From positions 1,550,001 through 1,614,000 of the forward strand of contig NZ_JAUMKD010000001.1 of NCBI RefSeq assembly GCF_030519475.1: a stretch of 64,000 nucleotides of DNA. Direction: 5' to 3'. The position numbers were made by a program, and so were the translations under genes. The first letter of the stretch is position 1. Every line of letters begins with the position of its first letter. Below, in pieces: positions 1-8,416 of this stretch. Origin of the DNA: Micromonospora sp. C28SCA-DRY-2 (GTDB lineage Bacteria; Actinomycetota; Actinomycetes; Mycobacteriales; Micromonosporaceae). A model generated the notes under the pieces. The model did no database searches, had not been told where the DNA came from, and worked only from the letters and a program-made list of their open reading frames with translations.

Positions 1-689
1 GCCCGCACCACCCGGTCCGCGTCCCGCTGGTCCAGGCCGGTGGCGACCTCGTGCAGCCCGTCGGTGACCTGCGCGAAGATCGGCGCGGTGGCCCGGTCCA
101 GCACCCGGATCGGGTTGATCGGCACCAGCAACGCCACCACCAGCAGCCCCACCACGCTGCCGACCACCGCGTCGAGGATCCGGGGCATCTCCAGGTTGCG
201 CTCGGACGGGGAGAGGGTGGCGATCAGCACGGCGGTACCGCCCGCCTGCCCGACCAGGGAGCCGCTGCGCCCGGCGACCAGCAGCGCCGCCGCGATCGCC
301 AGGGCGACCACCAGGCCGGTCTGCCACGGACCGAAGCCGAGCCAGAACAGCAGGACGTCGCCGATGACGATGCCGAGCGCCACACCGACCAGCAGCTCCA
401 ACGTCCGCCGGGTGCGCTGGCCGATCGCGGCGGCGATGGTGCCGACGGCGGCGGCCGGGGCGAAGACGTGCGGGCCGGGCCCGAGCAGCTTCTGCGCGAT
501 CAGCGCGGCCAGCGCGGCGGCCAGCCCCGCCTGGAGGGCGATCACCAGGGTGACCTCCAACTGCCGCAGCCGCAGCCGGCCCGCCTGCGCACCGCGTTGC
601 CGGGCCCCGGCCACCGCCCGACCGCCCCGGTCCCGCACCGTGTCCAGCGGTGACCGGGGGGAGTCGGTCGTCCGGCGGTTCTCGGCCAT
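1..689 (-). CDS. FUSC-family (aromatic acid exporter-like) membrane protein, C-terminus cut by window edge
   Basis: The gene runs off the left edge. The ATG reads MAENRRTTDSP. A basic, polar N-terminus of about 45 residues is followed by alternating hydrophobic segments and short loops: VTLVIALQAGLAAALAAL, then APAAAVGTIAAAIGQRTRR, then ELLVGVALGIVIGDVLLFWL. This arrangement, including the APxxAVGxI and GQRTRRTLELLVG stretches, is typical of FUSC/DUF939-type inner-membrane proteins related to aromatic acid exporters. Three or four further membrane segments follow, and a cytoplasmic helical region begins (APIFAQVTDGLHEVATGL) before the sequence ends. It is divergent from the hemerythrin gene, with about 250 bp between them. 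The family assignment is from fold pattern; the substrate is unknown. Confidence 0.72.
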   Translation of the reverse strand, partial: MAENRRTTDSPRSPLDTVRDRGGRAVAGARQRGAQAGRLRLRQLEVTLVIALQAGLAAALAALIAQKLLGPGPHVFAPAAAVGTIAAAIGQRTRRTLELLVGVALGIVIGDVLLFWLGFGPWQTGLVVALAIAAALLVAGRSGSLVGQAGGTAVLIATLSPSERNLEMPRILDAVVGSVVGLLVVALLVPINPIRVLDRATAPIFAQVTDGLHEVATGLDQRDADRVVR

Positions 690-938
690 GGCGGCGGTTA
701 CCCGGCCCGGAGCGGGTGAATCGCCCCCGATCGGGACGGGGCGCTGCCGTACTCCGTCGACACCAACCGGTGCTGGCGGCCACCGCCCGGCACCCGCCGG
801 CCGCGCTCCTCGACGGCCGCCCATGACCGGGCGCGGAGACGGCGGTGGATGCCCGGCCTCCGGTCTGGTGGTTCGCCCGCCCGGCCGGGGGTACCAGGCC
901 CGGCAACCGACCGTTTCCGCAACCGGTAAGGGGCCATC

Positions 939-1541
939 ATGACCGAGACACAGACCACCGCCGGCCAGGACGTCGTCGACGTGCTGACCGCCGACCACCG
1001 CGAGGTGGAGACGCTCTTCGTCGAGCTGGAGACCCGGCAGGGCACCCCCGAGCACCGCCGGCAGCTGGCCGACGTGGTGATCGCCGAGCTGGTCCGGCAC
1101 GCCGTCGCCGAGGAGATGTACGTCTACCCGCTGGCCCGCAAGGCGCTGCCGGACGGCGACCAGATCGCCGAACACGAGATCAGCGAGCACTCCGACGCCG
1201 AACGGACCATGAAGGAGCTGGAGTCGCTGGACCCCTCCGACCCCCGCTTCGACCCGCTGCTGACCCACCTGACCAGCACGATCCGCCACCACGTGCAGGA
1301 CGAAGAGAGCGACCTCTTCCCCCGGCTGCGCGCCGCGGTGGCCCGTGAGGAGCTGGTGGAGCTGGCCGGCAAGGTGACCGCGGCGAAGAAGGCCGCGCCG
1401 ACCCGGCCGCACCCGGCCGCCCCGGACCACCCGCCGGCCAACCGGCTGCTCAACCCGGGCACCGGCCTGGTCGACCGGATGCGCGATGCGCTCAGCGGCC
1501 GCCCCACCTCCATGTCGGACCTGCGCGACAAGCAGAGCTGA
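939..1541 (+). CDS. hemerythrin/HHE cation-binding domain protein
   Basis: A 200-residue soluble protein whose first 150 residues form a four-helix HHE (hemerythrin-like) bundle. Expected di-iron ligands are visible: His20 in TADHR, His54 and Glu58 in RHAVAEE, and a second set in the TIRHHVQDEE helix followed by LFP. Such proteins bind O2, NO or iron and are often linked to oxidative or nitrosative stress in actinomycetes. The C-terminal 50 residues are Pro/Ala-rich and end in a short basic helix, probably disordered. The ATG follows a GGTAAGGGG ribosome-binding site. It stands alone, divergent from the FUSC gene. Domain family is secure; physiological role is inferred. Confidence 0.88.
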   Translation: MTETQTTAGQDVVDVLTADHREVETLFVELETRQGTPEHRRQLADVVIAELVRHAVAEEMYVYPLARKALPDGDQIAEHEISEHSDAERTMKELESLDPSDPRFDPLLTHLTSTIRHHVQDEESDLFPRLRAAVAREELVELAGKVTAAKKAAPTRPHPAAPDHPPANRLLNPGTGLVDRMRDALSGRPTSMSDLRDKQS

Positions 1542-1719
1542 CCGACCGGGCGCCGGTGGCCCCCGGCGGAACCCGTTCGCGACCTCGCGGTTGTCGACCC
1601 TTCGGCGACATGGGGTCGACGCGACGGGGCCCGCCGGGGGCCACCGCGTGTTCCCGGCCCACCGTCCCGGTCGGCGCGGGCCACCTCGGGGGCGTCGGCT
1701 TGGTAGAGTCGCGCTCCCC

Positions 1720-1747
1720 CAGCGCTGCGTAACCTCGTGCAGCGCTG
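1720..1747. terminator. possible stem-loop of two CAGCGCTG palindromes after the MT0933-type gene
   Basis: Two identical self-complementary octamers, CAGCGCTG, lie 20 bp apart with 12 bases between them, so they can pair as an 8-bp stem. They lie about 75 bp past the stop of the minus-strand gene ending at 1821. There is no clear T-run. It could equally be a protein-binding site. Confidence 0.3.
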
Positions 1748-1820
1748 ACAACGGTCACGGGCGCTCCGGAAAGGACTGTCCCGGGCCACCGCGCGCGGCG
1801 ACCCGGGACGGCAGGGCAAC

Positions 1821-2003
1821 TCAGCGCACCTGGTCGCCCTCGCCGGTACGCGCCTGGGCCTGGTCCACGCCCTTGTCGATCTGGTCGTCGTACTTGCCGC
1901 CGGTGCGCTGGTCGGCCATGTCGCCGCCCTTCTCCAGCCCCTGGTCGACCTGCTTGTCGTGCTTGTCGGCGAAGTCCTTGGCCTTGTCCATGAAGTCGCT
2001 CAT
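1821..2003 (-). CDS. MT0933-type antitoxin-like small protein
   Basis: A 60-residue, highly charged, helical protein beginning MSDFMDKAKDFADKHDKQV. It has the repeated K/D-rich helix and the GGDMADQRTGGKYDDQIDKG stretch of the MT0933-like antitoxin family (Rv0909 of Mycobacterium tuberculosis). An AGGAGA ribosome-binding site sits directly before this ATG, so I chose it over an in-frame start ten codons upstream. No toxin-like partner is encoded next to it: the neighbours are a hemerythrin and an AI-2E-type permease. Members of this family are often solitary in actinomycetes, and a stress or DNA-protection role is possible. Family match is good; an antitoxin function is not supported by the context. 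Confidence 0.72.
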   Translation of the reverse strand: MSDFMDKAKDFADKHDKQVDQGLEKGGDMADQRTGGKYDDQIDKGVDQAQARTGEGDQVR

Positions 2004-2300
2004 CACGGTTCTCCTCGCGTCGGGGTCTAGCATCCTGGGTTCCCCGCGACCCTGGGCGCAAACGCCGACCGGCCGGACAGACCGTCACGGACCGGACGCG
2101 CCGGCGCACCGGCCGAACCGGGTCGACACCGGCGCCGCGGCGACCGGCTCCCGCCCCCGCGCCACCGTGGACGGTCCTCGGCCCCGCCGCCGGGAACACC
2201 GATCCGCTCCCCCGCGCCCGGCGGGCCGCCTAGCGTGGGCACGGGTGTCGGACGGACGCCGGCCGGGTACGGACCACGCCGGAGATCGAGGAGGGCCGAC

Positions 2301-3419
2301 GTGAGTGACGACGGTGCCGGGCGGACGCCCGAGACGACGAGCCGGGACGGCAGTCCCCGGCAGGCGTGGGCGACCCTGCCGTGGCTGGTCCGTACCGCTG
2401 TCGTGTGGAGCGCCTGCCTGGTGGTCGTGGCCGCCGGGCTCTACCTGGTCGGCCGGATCGCCGTCCTGCTCGCACCGCTGGCCATCGCGCTGGCTGCCAC
2501 CGTCTTCCTGACCGCCCTGCTCGACCCGGTGCTGCTCCGGCTGCGCCGGCTCCGGCTGCCCGCCGCGCTGGCCGCCCTGCTCACCGTGCTGCTCCTGCTC
2601 GGCATCCTGGTCGGGGTCGGGGTGCTGGTGTGGAACCTGACCGCCAGCCAGTTCAGCGAGTTGAGCGAGGAGCTCCAGCGTGGCCTGGACCGCAGCCGGG
2701 ACTTCGTCACCTCCACCCTGCCGGTGACCGACCAGCAGCTCGACCGTCTCGTCGAGCAGGGACGCCAGGCGCTCAGCCAGGGCTCGCTGGACCCGGTGGC
2801 GGGCGCCCGGACGGTCGGCGAGGTCCTCGGCTCCGCGCTGCTGGCGCTGGTGCTCCTTTTCTTCCTGCTCAAGGACGGCCGGTCGATGTGGCACTGGGTG
2901 CTCGACCGGGCGACCGGGCCGAACCGGGCGGTGGCCGCCGAGGCGGGCCGGGTCGGCTGGCGCACGCTGGGCGCGTACAGCCGGGGGACGATGATGATCG
3001 CGGCGATCGACGCGATCGGCATCGGTCTGGCCCTGGTGGTGCTCCGCGTCCCGCTGGCGCTGCCGCTCGCGCTGATCACCTTCCTCGGCGGGTTCGTACC
3101 GATCATCGGGGCCACCGTGGCCGGCGCGGTGGCGGTGCTGGTGGCGCTCGCGGCCAACGGGCCGGGCACCGCGCTGCTCACCCTGGCCGCCGTCATCGCC
3201 GTGCAGCAGATCGAGGGCAACCTGCTGGAACCCCTGATCATGAAGCGCCAGGTACGCCTGCACCCGGCGGTGATCCTGGTCGCGGTCACCGCCGGCACCC
3301 TGGTCGCCGGGATCGCCGGCGCCTTCGTCGCGGTGCCGATCACCGCCGTGGTTTGGCGGATCGTGGAGACCGTGCAACAGCACCGCGACGCGCCGTTGGA
3401 GCCGGCGGAGTCGAGGTAG
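2301..3419 (+). CDS. AI-2E family transporter (TqsA/YdiK/PerM-type permease)
   Basis: A 372-residue membrane protein. After a polar N-terminus of about 30 residues come two or three closely spaced transmembrane helices (residues 30-100). Next is a soluble amphipathic segment of about 100 residues (QFSELSEELQRGLDRS onward), then a C-terminal block of four or five helices. The C-terminal block carries the family hallmarks FLGGFVPIIGATVAG and QQIEGNLLEPLIM. Relatives have been described as autoinducer-2 exporters or Na+/H+ antiporters, so the substrate cannot be read from sequence. The GTG start follows GAGGAGG with good spacing; an upstream in-frame ATG lacks a ribosome-binding site. It converges on the hydrolase gene. 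Confidence 0.88.
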   Translation: MSDDGAGRTPETTSRDGSPRQAWATLPWLVRTAVVWSACLVVVAAGLYLVGRIAVLLAPLAIALAATVFLTALLDPVLLRLRRLRLPAALAALLTVLLLLGILVGVGVLVWNLTASQFSELSEELQRGLDRSRDFVTSTLPVTDQQLDRLVEQGRQALSQGSLDPVAGARTVGEVLGSALLALVLLFFLLKDGRSMWHWVLDRATGPNRAVAAEAGRVGWRTLGAYSRGTMMIAAIDAIGIGLALVVLRVPLALPLALITFLGGFVPIIGATVAGAVAVLVALAANGPGTALLTLAAVIAVQQIEGNLLEPLIMKRQVRLHPAVILVAVTAGTLVAGIAGAFVAVPITAVVWRIVETVQQHRDAPLEPAESR

Positions 3420-3471
3420 GCCAGCGTGCCCCCGGGACCGGTTGACCGCCTCGCGGCGCGTCCCCGGCCGG

Positions 3472-4137
3472 TCAGGAGGGGATCGGGTGGCGCAGGTGGG
3501 TGGTGAACCAGCCGGTGGCGGCGTCGGACACCTCCTCCAGCGTGCCCGGTTCCTCGAACAGGTGGGTGGCGCCGGGGACGATCCGCAGCTCGGCGTTGCC
3601 CCGCATGGCGTCACGGGCCTGCTCGTTCAGCGTGATCACCTGCTCGTCCAGGCCGCCGACCAGCAGCAGCGTCGGCGCGCGCACCTGACCCAGGGCCGGG
3701 CCGGCCAGGTCCGGCCGGCCACCCCGGGAGACCACCGCGCGCACCAGGTCCGGCCGGGCCGCCGCGGCGACCAGGGCGGCGGCCGCGCCGGTGCTGGCGC
3801 CGAAGAGACCGATCGGCGCCGGGCCGAAGGGACGCTCGGTGTCCAGCCAGTCGACGATCGCGGCCAGCCGGTCGGCGAGCAGGCCGATGTCGAAGCGCAG
3901 CTCAGCGGTGCGGGCGTCCAGTTGGTCCTCGGTCGCGGTGAGCAGGTCCACCAGCACGGTGCCGAGCGCCTGCCGGTTCAGCACGTGGGCCACCGCGACG
4001 TTGCGCGGGCTGTGCCGGGAACTGCCACTGCCGTGCGCGAAGAGCACCACCCCGGCGGGTTCCGCCGGGACGAGCAGGTCGGCGGTGAGCTCGACCGCCC
4101 CCGCCGGGATCGTCACCTCGCTGCTGCGCACGTCCAT
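3472..4137 (-). CDS. dienelactone hydrolase-like alpha/beta hydrolase
   Basis: A 221-residue alpha/beta hydrolase without a signal peptide. The oxyanion-hole region is VVLFAHGSGSSRHSP, the nucleophile elbow is LFGASTGAAAAL (Ser), the acid is in VGGLDEQVI and the catalytic His in PGATHLFEEPG. Length and motif spacing match the dienelactone hydrolase branch. In actinomycetes these genes often accompany phosphoribosyltransferases or stress genes, which are absent here. The ATG chosen has GTGGAGGTCGAG just before it; a longer reading frame extends 23 codons further without a ribosome-binding site. It converges on the AI-2E gene and is probably monocistronic. The substrate is unknown. Confidence 0.85.
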   Translation of the reverse strand: MDVRSSEVTIPAGAVELTADLLVPAEPAGVVLFAHGSGSSRHSPRNVAVAHVLNRQALGTVLVDLLTATEDQLDARTAELRFDIGLLADRLAAIVDWLDTERPFGPAPIGLFGASTGAAAALVAAAARPDLVRAVVSRGGRPDLAGPALGQVRAPTLLLVGGLDEQVITLNEQARDAMRGNAELRIVPGATHLFEEPGTLEEVSDAATGWFTTHLRHPIPS

Positions 4138-4298
4138 CTCGACCTCCACCCCGCCGGCCGGACCACCGGCTGCGTCACCGGGCTTACCCGGCGCCGCGCG
4201 CGGCACGCCGGCGTTTGTCGGCCGGGTGGTCGGGTAGCCGGCGGGTGACCGCAGACCGTACCGGCGCGAGGGCGCCCCGACGGATCGCGAGGATCGCC

Positions 4299-4478
4299 AT
4301 GGCGCAGCAGCAGCGAGGGTCCCGACCGCAGACCGCCGAGCAGGAACGGCGGGAACAGGACGAGGAACGCAGCCGGGACTGGGGGGACGAGGCCGCCAAG
4401 GCCCGGGTGGCCGACGATCCGCGGGCGATGGCGCCGCGGGACGCCGCGGGCCGACCGTCCCAGGGCAGGTCGCTCTAG
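4299..4478 (+). CDS. small acidic/basic hypothetical protein
   Basis: A 59-residue hydrophilic protein starting MAQQQRGSRPQTAEQ. It is rich in Arg, Glu, Asp and Gln, has no hydrophobic segment and is probably helical or disordered. The ATG is preceded by GCGAGGATC, a plausible ribosome-binding site. A 14-bp perfect hairpin lies just after the stop, which supports a real transcription unit. I do not recognise the family and no function is proposed. Confidence 0.5.
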   Translation: MAQQQRGSRPQTAEQERREQDEERSRDWGDEAAKARVADDPRAMAPRDAAGRPSQGRSL

Positions 4479-4484
4479 ACCGAC

Positions 4485-4518
4485 CGCCGCCGGCCCGCCA
4501 CGTCGCGGGCCGGCGGCG
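4485..4518. terminator. bidirectional terminator between small ORF and GH65 gene
   Basis: A perfect 14-bp GC stem (4485-4498 with 4505-4518) around a 6-base loop, CACGTC. It lies between two convergent genes, 7 bp after one stop and about 50 bp after the other. It is probably an intrinsic terminator of the actinobacterial type without a U-tract. Confidence 0.65.
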
Positions 4519-4570
4519 CCGTCCGTCCGGTTCGTCGTGGTACGCCGCCCGCCCGGCGTGGGCTCCTCCC

Positions 4571-6943
4571 CTACGGCTCGTGCTCCGGCAGCCGCAGCAG
4601 CGGTGACCGGCCGGGGGCCTGTTCCGGCGCCGGACCGGAGACCTCCAGCGGCGGCACCGGCACGGTCACCGGCTCGTCGCAGGTGACCCGCACCTTCTCG
4701 CCGTGGTGGCGCAGTTCCAGCACGTCGTCCGGGTCGCCGTGGCGCAGCGCGTACGTCACCTGGTGCGGCCGCACGTCGACCCGCAGCCGCATGTCCCGCC
4801 ACTGCAACGAGAACTCCAGCCGGCTCAGCCGGCTGGAGAGCCGGGGCGAGAAGGACAGCGTGCCGTCGTGGTCGCGCAGCCCGCCGAAGCCGGCCACCAG
4901 CGCGATCCACGCCCCGGCCAACGCCGCCATGTGCACCCCGTTGCGGGTGTTCTCGCTCAGGTCGTGCAGGTCCATCAGCGCGGCCTCGCGCAGGTAGCTG
5001 TGCGCCAACTCGGGATGGCCCACCTCGGCCGCCAGCACCGCCTGCGTGCAGGCCGACAGCGACGAGTCCCGCACGGTACGGCGCTCGTAGTAGAGGAAGT
5101 TGCGCAGCTTCTGCTCCGGGGTGAACGCGTCACCCCGCCAGTGCATGGCCAGCACCAGGTCGGCCTGCTTGACCACCTGCTTGCGGTACAGGTCGAAGTA
5201 CGGGTAGTGCAGCAGCAGCGGGTACTTCTCCGCCGGGGTGTGCGCGAAGTCCCACTCCTGCAACCGGGTGAAGCCCTCCACCTGCTGGTGGACGCCGAGT
5301 TCCTCGTCGTACGGGATGTGCATGTCCACCGCGGCGTCCCGCCAGGAGGCCGCCTCCTCGTCGGTGACTCCGAGGCGGAGCGCCTCGTCCCGGTGCCGCA
5401 TCACCGCGTCGGCGGCGGTGAGCAGGTTCCGCTGCGCCATCAGGTTGGTGTAGATGTTGTCGTTCTTCACAGCGGTGTACTCGTCCGGGCCGGTGACCCC
5501 GTCGATGTGGAACTTTCCGCGCCGGTCGTGGTGGCCGAGCGAGCGCCACAGCCGGGCGGTCTCCACCAGCAGCTCCAGCCCGATCTCCCGTTCCAGCTCG
5601 ACGTCCCCGGTGACCAGCACGTAGCGCCGCAGCGCGTCGGCGATGCCGGCGGTGACGTGAAAGGCCGCCGTACCCGCCGGCCAGTAGCCCGACGACTCCG
5701 GCCCCTCGATGGTCCGCCAGGGGAAGTCCGCACCCTCCAGGTTCAGCGTCCGGGCGTGCTCGCGCGCGTAGGGCAGCGTGCGGTGCCGCCAGTGCAGGGC
5801 GTCCCGCACGGCGGCGGGATGGGTGTAGGTGAGCACCGGCAGCACGAACATCTCGGTGTCCCAGAACGCGTGCCCGTCGTATCCGGTACCGGTCAACCCC
5901 TTCGCGGGGATCGGTCGGCGCTCGGCCCGCGCGCCGGCCTGCAGCACGTGGAAGAGGCCGAAGCGGACCGCCTGCTGCACCTCCGGGTCGCCCTCCACCA
6001 CCACGTCGGCGGCGTCCCAGAACTCGTCGAGGTACTCCCGCTGCTCCCGGCGCAGCCCCTCCCAGCCGTCCAGCTTCGCCCCGGCGAGGGCGGCGTTGAC
6101 CTGGTCGCGCAGCGCCGGCAGCGAGCGCCGGCTGGACCAGCCGTACGCCAGGTACTTGACCACCCGGAGCGTCTGGCCGGGCTCCAGCACGCACGCGGTG
6201 GTGGTACGGACCCAGTCCTCGTACCCCTCGGACTCGATGGTGGTGCGGGCCGGCGCCTGCACGTCGTGGTCCATCGCGGCGGCCACCCGCAGTCCGGAGA
6301 CCTTGGTGCGGTGGATCAGCAGCCCGCCGTCGTCGGTGGTCAGCTCCTCCTCGGCGAGCAGCGGCGATTCGAGGACCGCCGCCACCCGCGGGTCCTTGCT
6401 CTGCGCCGGCAGCGTCTCGTTCGCCACCAGTTCCGACTGGACGATCAGCCGCAGCGGCCCGTCGACCGCCTCCACCTCGTAGTTGATCGCGGCGATCGCC
6501 CGCTGGGTGAACGAGACCAGCCGGGTGCTGCGCACCTTGACCTCTCGGCCGGCCGGGGAGCGCCAGTGCAGCTCCCGGTGCAGGGTGCCGGCGCGCAGGT
6601 CGAGGATCCGCTCGTGGGCGATCAGCTCGCCGTAGCGGACGTCGAGCGGCTCGTCGTCGACCAGCAGCCGGATCAGCTTGCCGTTGGTGACGTTGACGAT
6701 CGTCTGACCCGACTCGGGGAAGCCGAACCCGGCCTCGGCGTACGGCAGCGGGCGCAGCTCGTAGAAGGAGTTGAGGTAGGTGCCGGGCAGGCCGTGCGGC
6801 TCGCCCTCGTCGAGGTTGCCGCGCAGCCCGACGTGGCCGTTGGAGAGCGCGAAGACCGACTCGGACTGGGCGAGCACGTCCATGTCCAGCCGGGTCTCCC
6901 GCACGTGCCACGGCTCGACCGGATAGGCCCGTTCCCTGATCAT
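4571..6943 (-). CDS. glycoside hydrolase family 65 protein (disaccharide phosphorylase)
   Basis: A 790-residue GH65 enzyme: N-terminal beta-sandwich (about 1-270), helical linker, (alpha/alpha)6 catalytic barrel (about 330-690) and small C-terminal beta domain. Family motifs include ALSNGHVGLRGN near the N-terminus, GHAFWDTEMFVLP in the barrel, and GPDEYTAVKNDNIYTN, where Glu488 is the expected general acid. GH65 members split maltose, trehalose, kojibiose or nigerose with phosphate to give beta-glucose 1-phosphate. The preceding gene encodes a beta-phosphoglucomutase-like HAD protein, and the two overlap in ATGA, so product formation and isomerisation are coupled. The exact disaccharide cannot be decided. 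Longer in-frame extension upstream is antisense-free noise overlapping the HAD gene. Confidence 0.92.
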   Translation of the reverse strand: MIRERAYPVEPWHVRETRLDMDVLAQSESVFALSNGHVGLRGNLDEGEPHGLPGTYLNSFYELRPLPYAEAGFGFPESGQTIVNVTNGKLIRLLVDDEPLDVRYGELIAHERILDLRAGTLHRELHWRSPAGREVKVRSTRLVSFTQRAIAAINYEVEAVDGPLRLIVQSELVANETLPAQSKDPRVAAVLESPLLAEEELTTDDGGLLIHRTKVSGLRVAAAMDHDVQAPARTTIESEGYEDWVRTTTACVLEPGQTLRVVKYLAYGWSSRRSLPALRDQVNAALAGAKLDGWEGLRREQREYLDEFWDAADVVVEGDPEVQQAVRFGLFHVLQAGARAERRPIPAKGLTGTGYDGHAFWDTEMFVLPVLTYTHPAAVRDALHWRHRTLPYAREHARTLNLEGADFPWRTIEGPESSGYWPAGTAAFHVTAGIADALRRYVLVTGDVELEREIGLELLVETARLWRSLGHHDRRGKFHIDGVTGPDEYTAVKNDNIYTNLMAQRNLLTAADAVMRHRDEALRLGVTDEEAASWRDAAVDMHIPYDEELGVHQQVEGFTRLQEWDFAHTPAEKYPLLLHYPYFDLYRKQVVKQADLVLAMHWRGDAFTPEQKLRNFLYYERRTVRDSSLSACTQAVLAAEVGHPELAHSYLREAALMDLHDLSENTRNGVHMAALAGAWIALVAGFGGLRDHDGTLSFSPRLSSRLSRLEFSLQWRDMRLRVDVRPHQVTYALRHGDPDDVLELRHHGEKVRVTCDEPVTVPVPPLEVSGPAPEQAPGRSPLLRLPEHEP

Positions 6944-7692
6944 GCGCCCCGCCCCTCGTCGAGCAGTTCGGCGAGGTCGCCGACCACCACGTCCGCGCCG
7001 TGTGCCCGCAGTTCGTCGGCCTGCCCGACCCGGTCGACCCCGACCACGTAGCCGAACCCGCCGGCCCGCCCGGCGGCCACCCCGGCCAGCGCGTCCTCGA
7101 ACACGGCGGCCTGCGCCGGCTCGACGCCGAGCAGCTTCGCGCCGGCCAGGAAGGTGTCCGGGTACGGCTTGCCGCGCAGCGCCTGGGCGCGCGCGACCAG
7201 GCCGTCCACCCGGGCCTCCAGCAGCGGCTCCAGGCCGGCGGCGGCGACCACCTCCGCGCCGTTGGCGCTGGCGGTGACCACCGCGCGGCGCAGCCCCGCC
7301 GCCGCGGCCGCAGTCAGGTAGTCGACCGAGCCGGGGTAGACGTCCACCCCGTGGGTTCGCAGTTCCTGCAACAGCCGGACGTTCTTCCGGTTGCCGACGC
7401 CGTTGACCGTCTCGGCCTCGGGCGGGTCGTCGGGCGTGCCCTCGGGCAGCACCACGCCGCGTGAGGCGAGGAAGGCCCGCACCCCGTCGGCGCGGGGCCG
7501 GCCGTCGACGTACCGGTTGTAGTCCGGCCCCGGGTCGAAGGGGCGGTACGGCTGACCGCTGATCGCGGCGTGCCGCTGGAGGAACTCGTCGAAGGTCGCC
7601 TTCCAGGCGGCGTTGTGCACCCGGGCGGTCTGCGTCAGCACACCGTCCAGGTCGAAGAGACAGGCGGTCACGTGAGCAGGCAGGCCCAGCAC
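6940..7692 (-). CDS. HAD hydrolase, beta-phosphoglucomutase-like
   Basis: A 250-residue HAD protein with motif I CLFDLDGVLTQTA (Asp14 and Asp16, the second Asp being the acid/base of phosphomutases), a helical cap containing RPFDPGPDYNRYVDGRPR, motif II VVTASAN, motif III Lys in GKPYPD and motif IV FEDALAGV. These fit the beta-phosphoglucomutase branch, which converts beta-glucose 1-phosphate to glucose 6-phosphate, the product of the downstream GH65 phosphorylase. The stop overlaps the GH65 start by four bases. The GTG start lacks a clear ribosome-binding site. A TAGATT sequence ends about ten bases upstream, so a leaderless transcript is possible; another GTG lies seven codons in. Confidence 0.88.
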   Translation of the reverse strand: MLGLPAHVTACLFDLDGVLTQTARVHNAAWKATFDEFLQRHAAISGQPYRPFDPGPDYNRYVDGRPRADGVRAFLASRGVVLPEGTPDDPPEAETVNGVGNRKNVRLLQELRTHGVDVYPGSVDYLTAAAAAGLRRAVVTASANGAEVVAAAGLEPLLEARVDGLVARAQALRGKPYPDTFLAGAKLLGVEPAQAAVFEDALAGVAAGRAGGFGYVVGVDRVGQADELRAHGADVVVGDLAELLDEGRGA

Positions 7693-7746
7693 GGTACGAA
7701 TCTATCCAGACCGCCGCCGGGAGAAACCCGTTTCGGCCCCGTCGGG

Positions 7747-8211
7747 TCAGTTCGGCCGCAGCGTCCAGACCACTGTCAGCGTGGAGGTGGGCTTGCCCTC
7801 CTCGGTGGCGATCTCCACCTGGACCGGGAACTCCGGCCGCTGGCCGGCCTCCAGCTCGGCGATCACCTCGGCCGGCGGGCGGCCGAGCCGGGCGGTGGCC
7901 AGCACCGGACCCATCGCCAGCTTCCGGTACGCGATCTCGGCGCGCACCGCGAGCGGCACCGCGCGGTCGAGCAGGTGCCCGAACGCGGCCATCACCACCG
8001 TGCCGGAGGCGGTCTCGCCGAGGGTGAACATCGCACCGGCGTGCGGACCGCCGACGTGGTTGTGGGTGGCCGGCGTGTCGGGCAGCCGGACGACCGCCCG
8101 CACCCCACCCTCCGCCTCGGGGGCCACCTCGAGGATCTCCAGATTCAACGTACGGGCGAACGGCACGGCCTCGAGCATGGCCGCCGCCACCTGGCGCGAG
8201 TCGATGGTCAT
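7747..8211 (-). CDS. DUF4442/PaaI-type hotdog thioesterase
   Basis: A 154-residue single hotdog-fold protein. The central helix segment NHVGGPHAGAMFTLGETASG corresponds to the hotdog helix of PaaI/DUF4442 acyl-CoA thioesterases, where the His-Asn and Glu/Asp region forms the active site. It is followed by the typical strand segments AEIAYRKLAMGPV and TLTVVWTLRPN. The start was placed at MTIDSRQV because the frame upstream is low-quality and there is no better signal; the ribosome-binding site is weak. It stands alone between the HAD gene and a membrane-protein gene on the same strand. Substrate unknown; it probably acts on a cytosolic acyl-CoA. Confidence 0.8.
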   Translation of the reverse strand: MTIDSRQVAAAMLEAVPFARTLNLEILEVAPEAEGGVRAVVRLPDTPATHNHVGGPHAGAMFTLGETASGTVVMAAFGHLLDRAVPLAVRAEIAYRKLAMGPVLATARLGRPPAEVIAELEAGQRPEFPVQVEIATEEGKPTSTLTVVWTLRPN

Positions 8212-8340
8212 ACCCCGGAACGTTACTCGCCGGTAACTTCCCGGACAAGCGGCTGCGCCCGCCGATCCGGGAGCAGTGCGCCCCGCGATGGCTTCGGGTG
8301 CGTCTGTGGTCGTCGGAGCGACCACCGACGCGCCCGGACG

Positions 8341-8416
8341 ACCCGCCACCGACCCGCTCACCGGCGACGCGCCCCGTCCCGGGAGCGGGGGCGGGGGCGT
8401 CGGGGTGGTGGCGGGT
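8341..8416 (-). terminator. long GC hairpin after the Pro/Ala-rich membrane protein gene
   Basis: The ten bases at 8341-8350 pair perfectly with 8407-8416, and the interior also pairs in part (CGACGC with GCGTCG, and G- and C-rich runs). The right arm touches the stop codon of the upstream gene. It is likely a terminator structure, although the long imperfect interior makes this less certain. Confidence 0.4.

Noticed and set aside
4703..7051. Very long open frame on the plus strand antisense to the GH65 gene
   Set aside because: Composition is Arg/Gly/Val/Gln-rich low-complexity with no family features. It is a shadow caused by high GC3; the GH65 frame explains the region.
4571..8248. Single 1225-residue GH65 reading frame extending through the HAD gene
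   Set aside because: The first 435 residues overlap the HAD gene in another frame and are low-complexity. The GH65 N-terminus begins at MIRERAYPVEPWHV with ATGA coupling.
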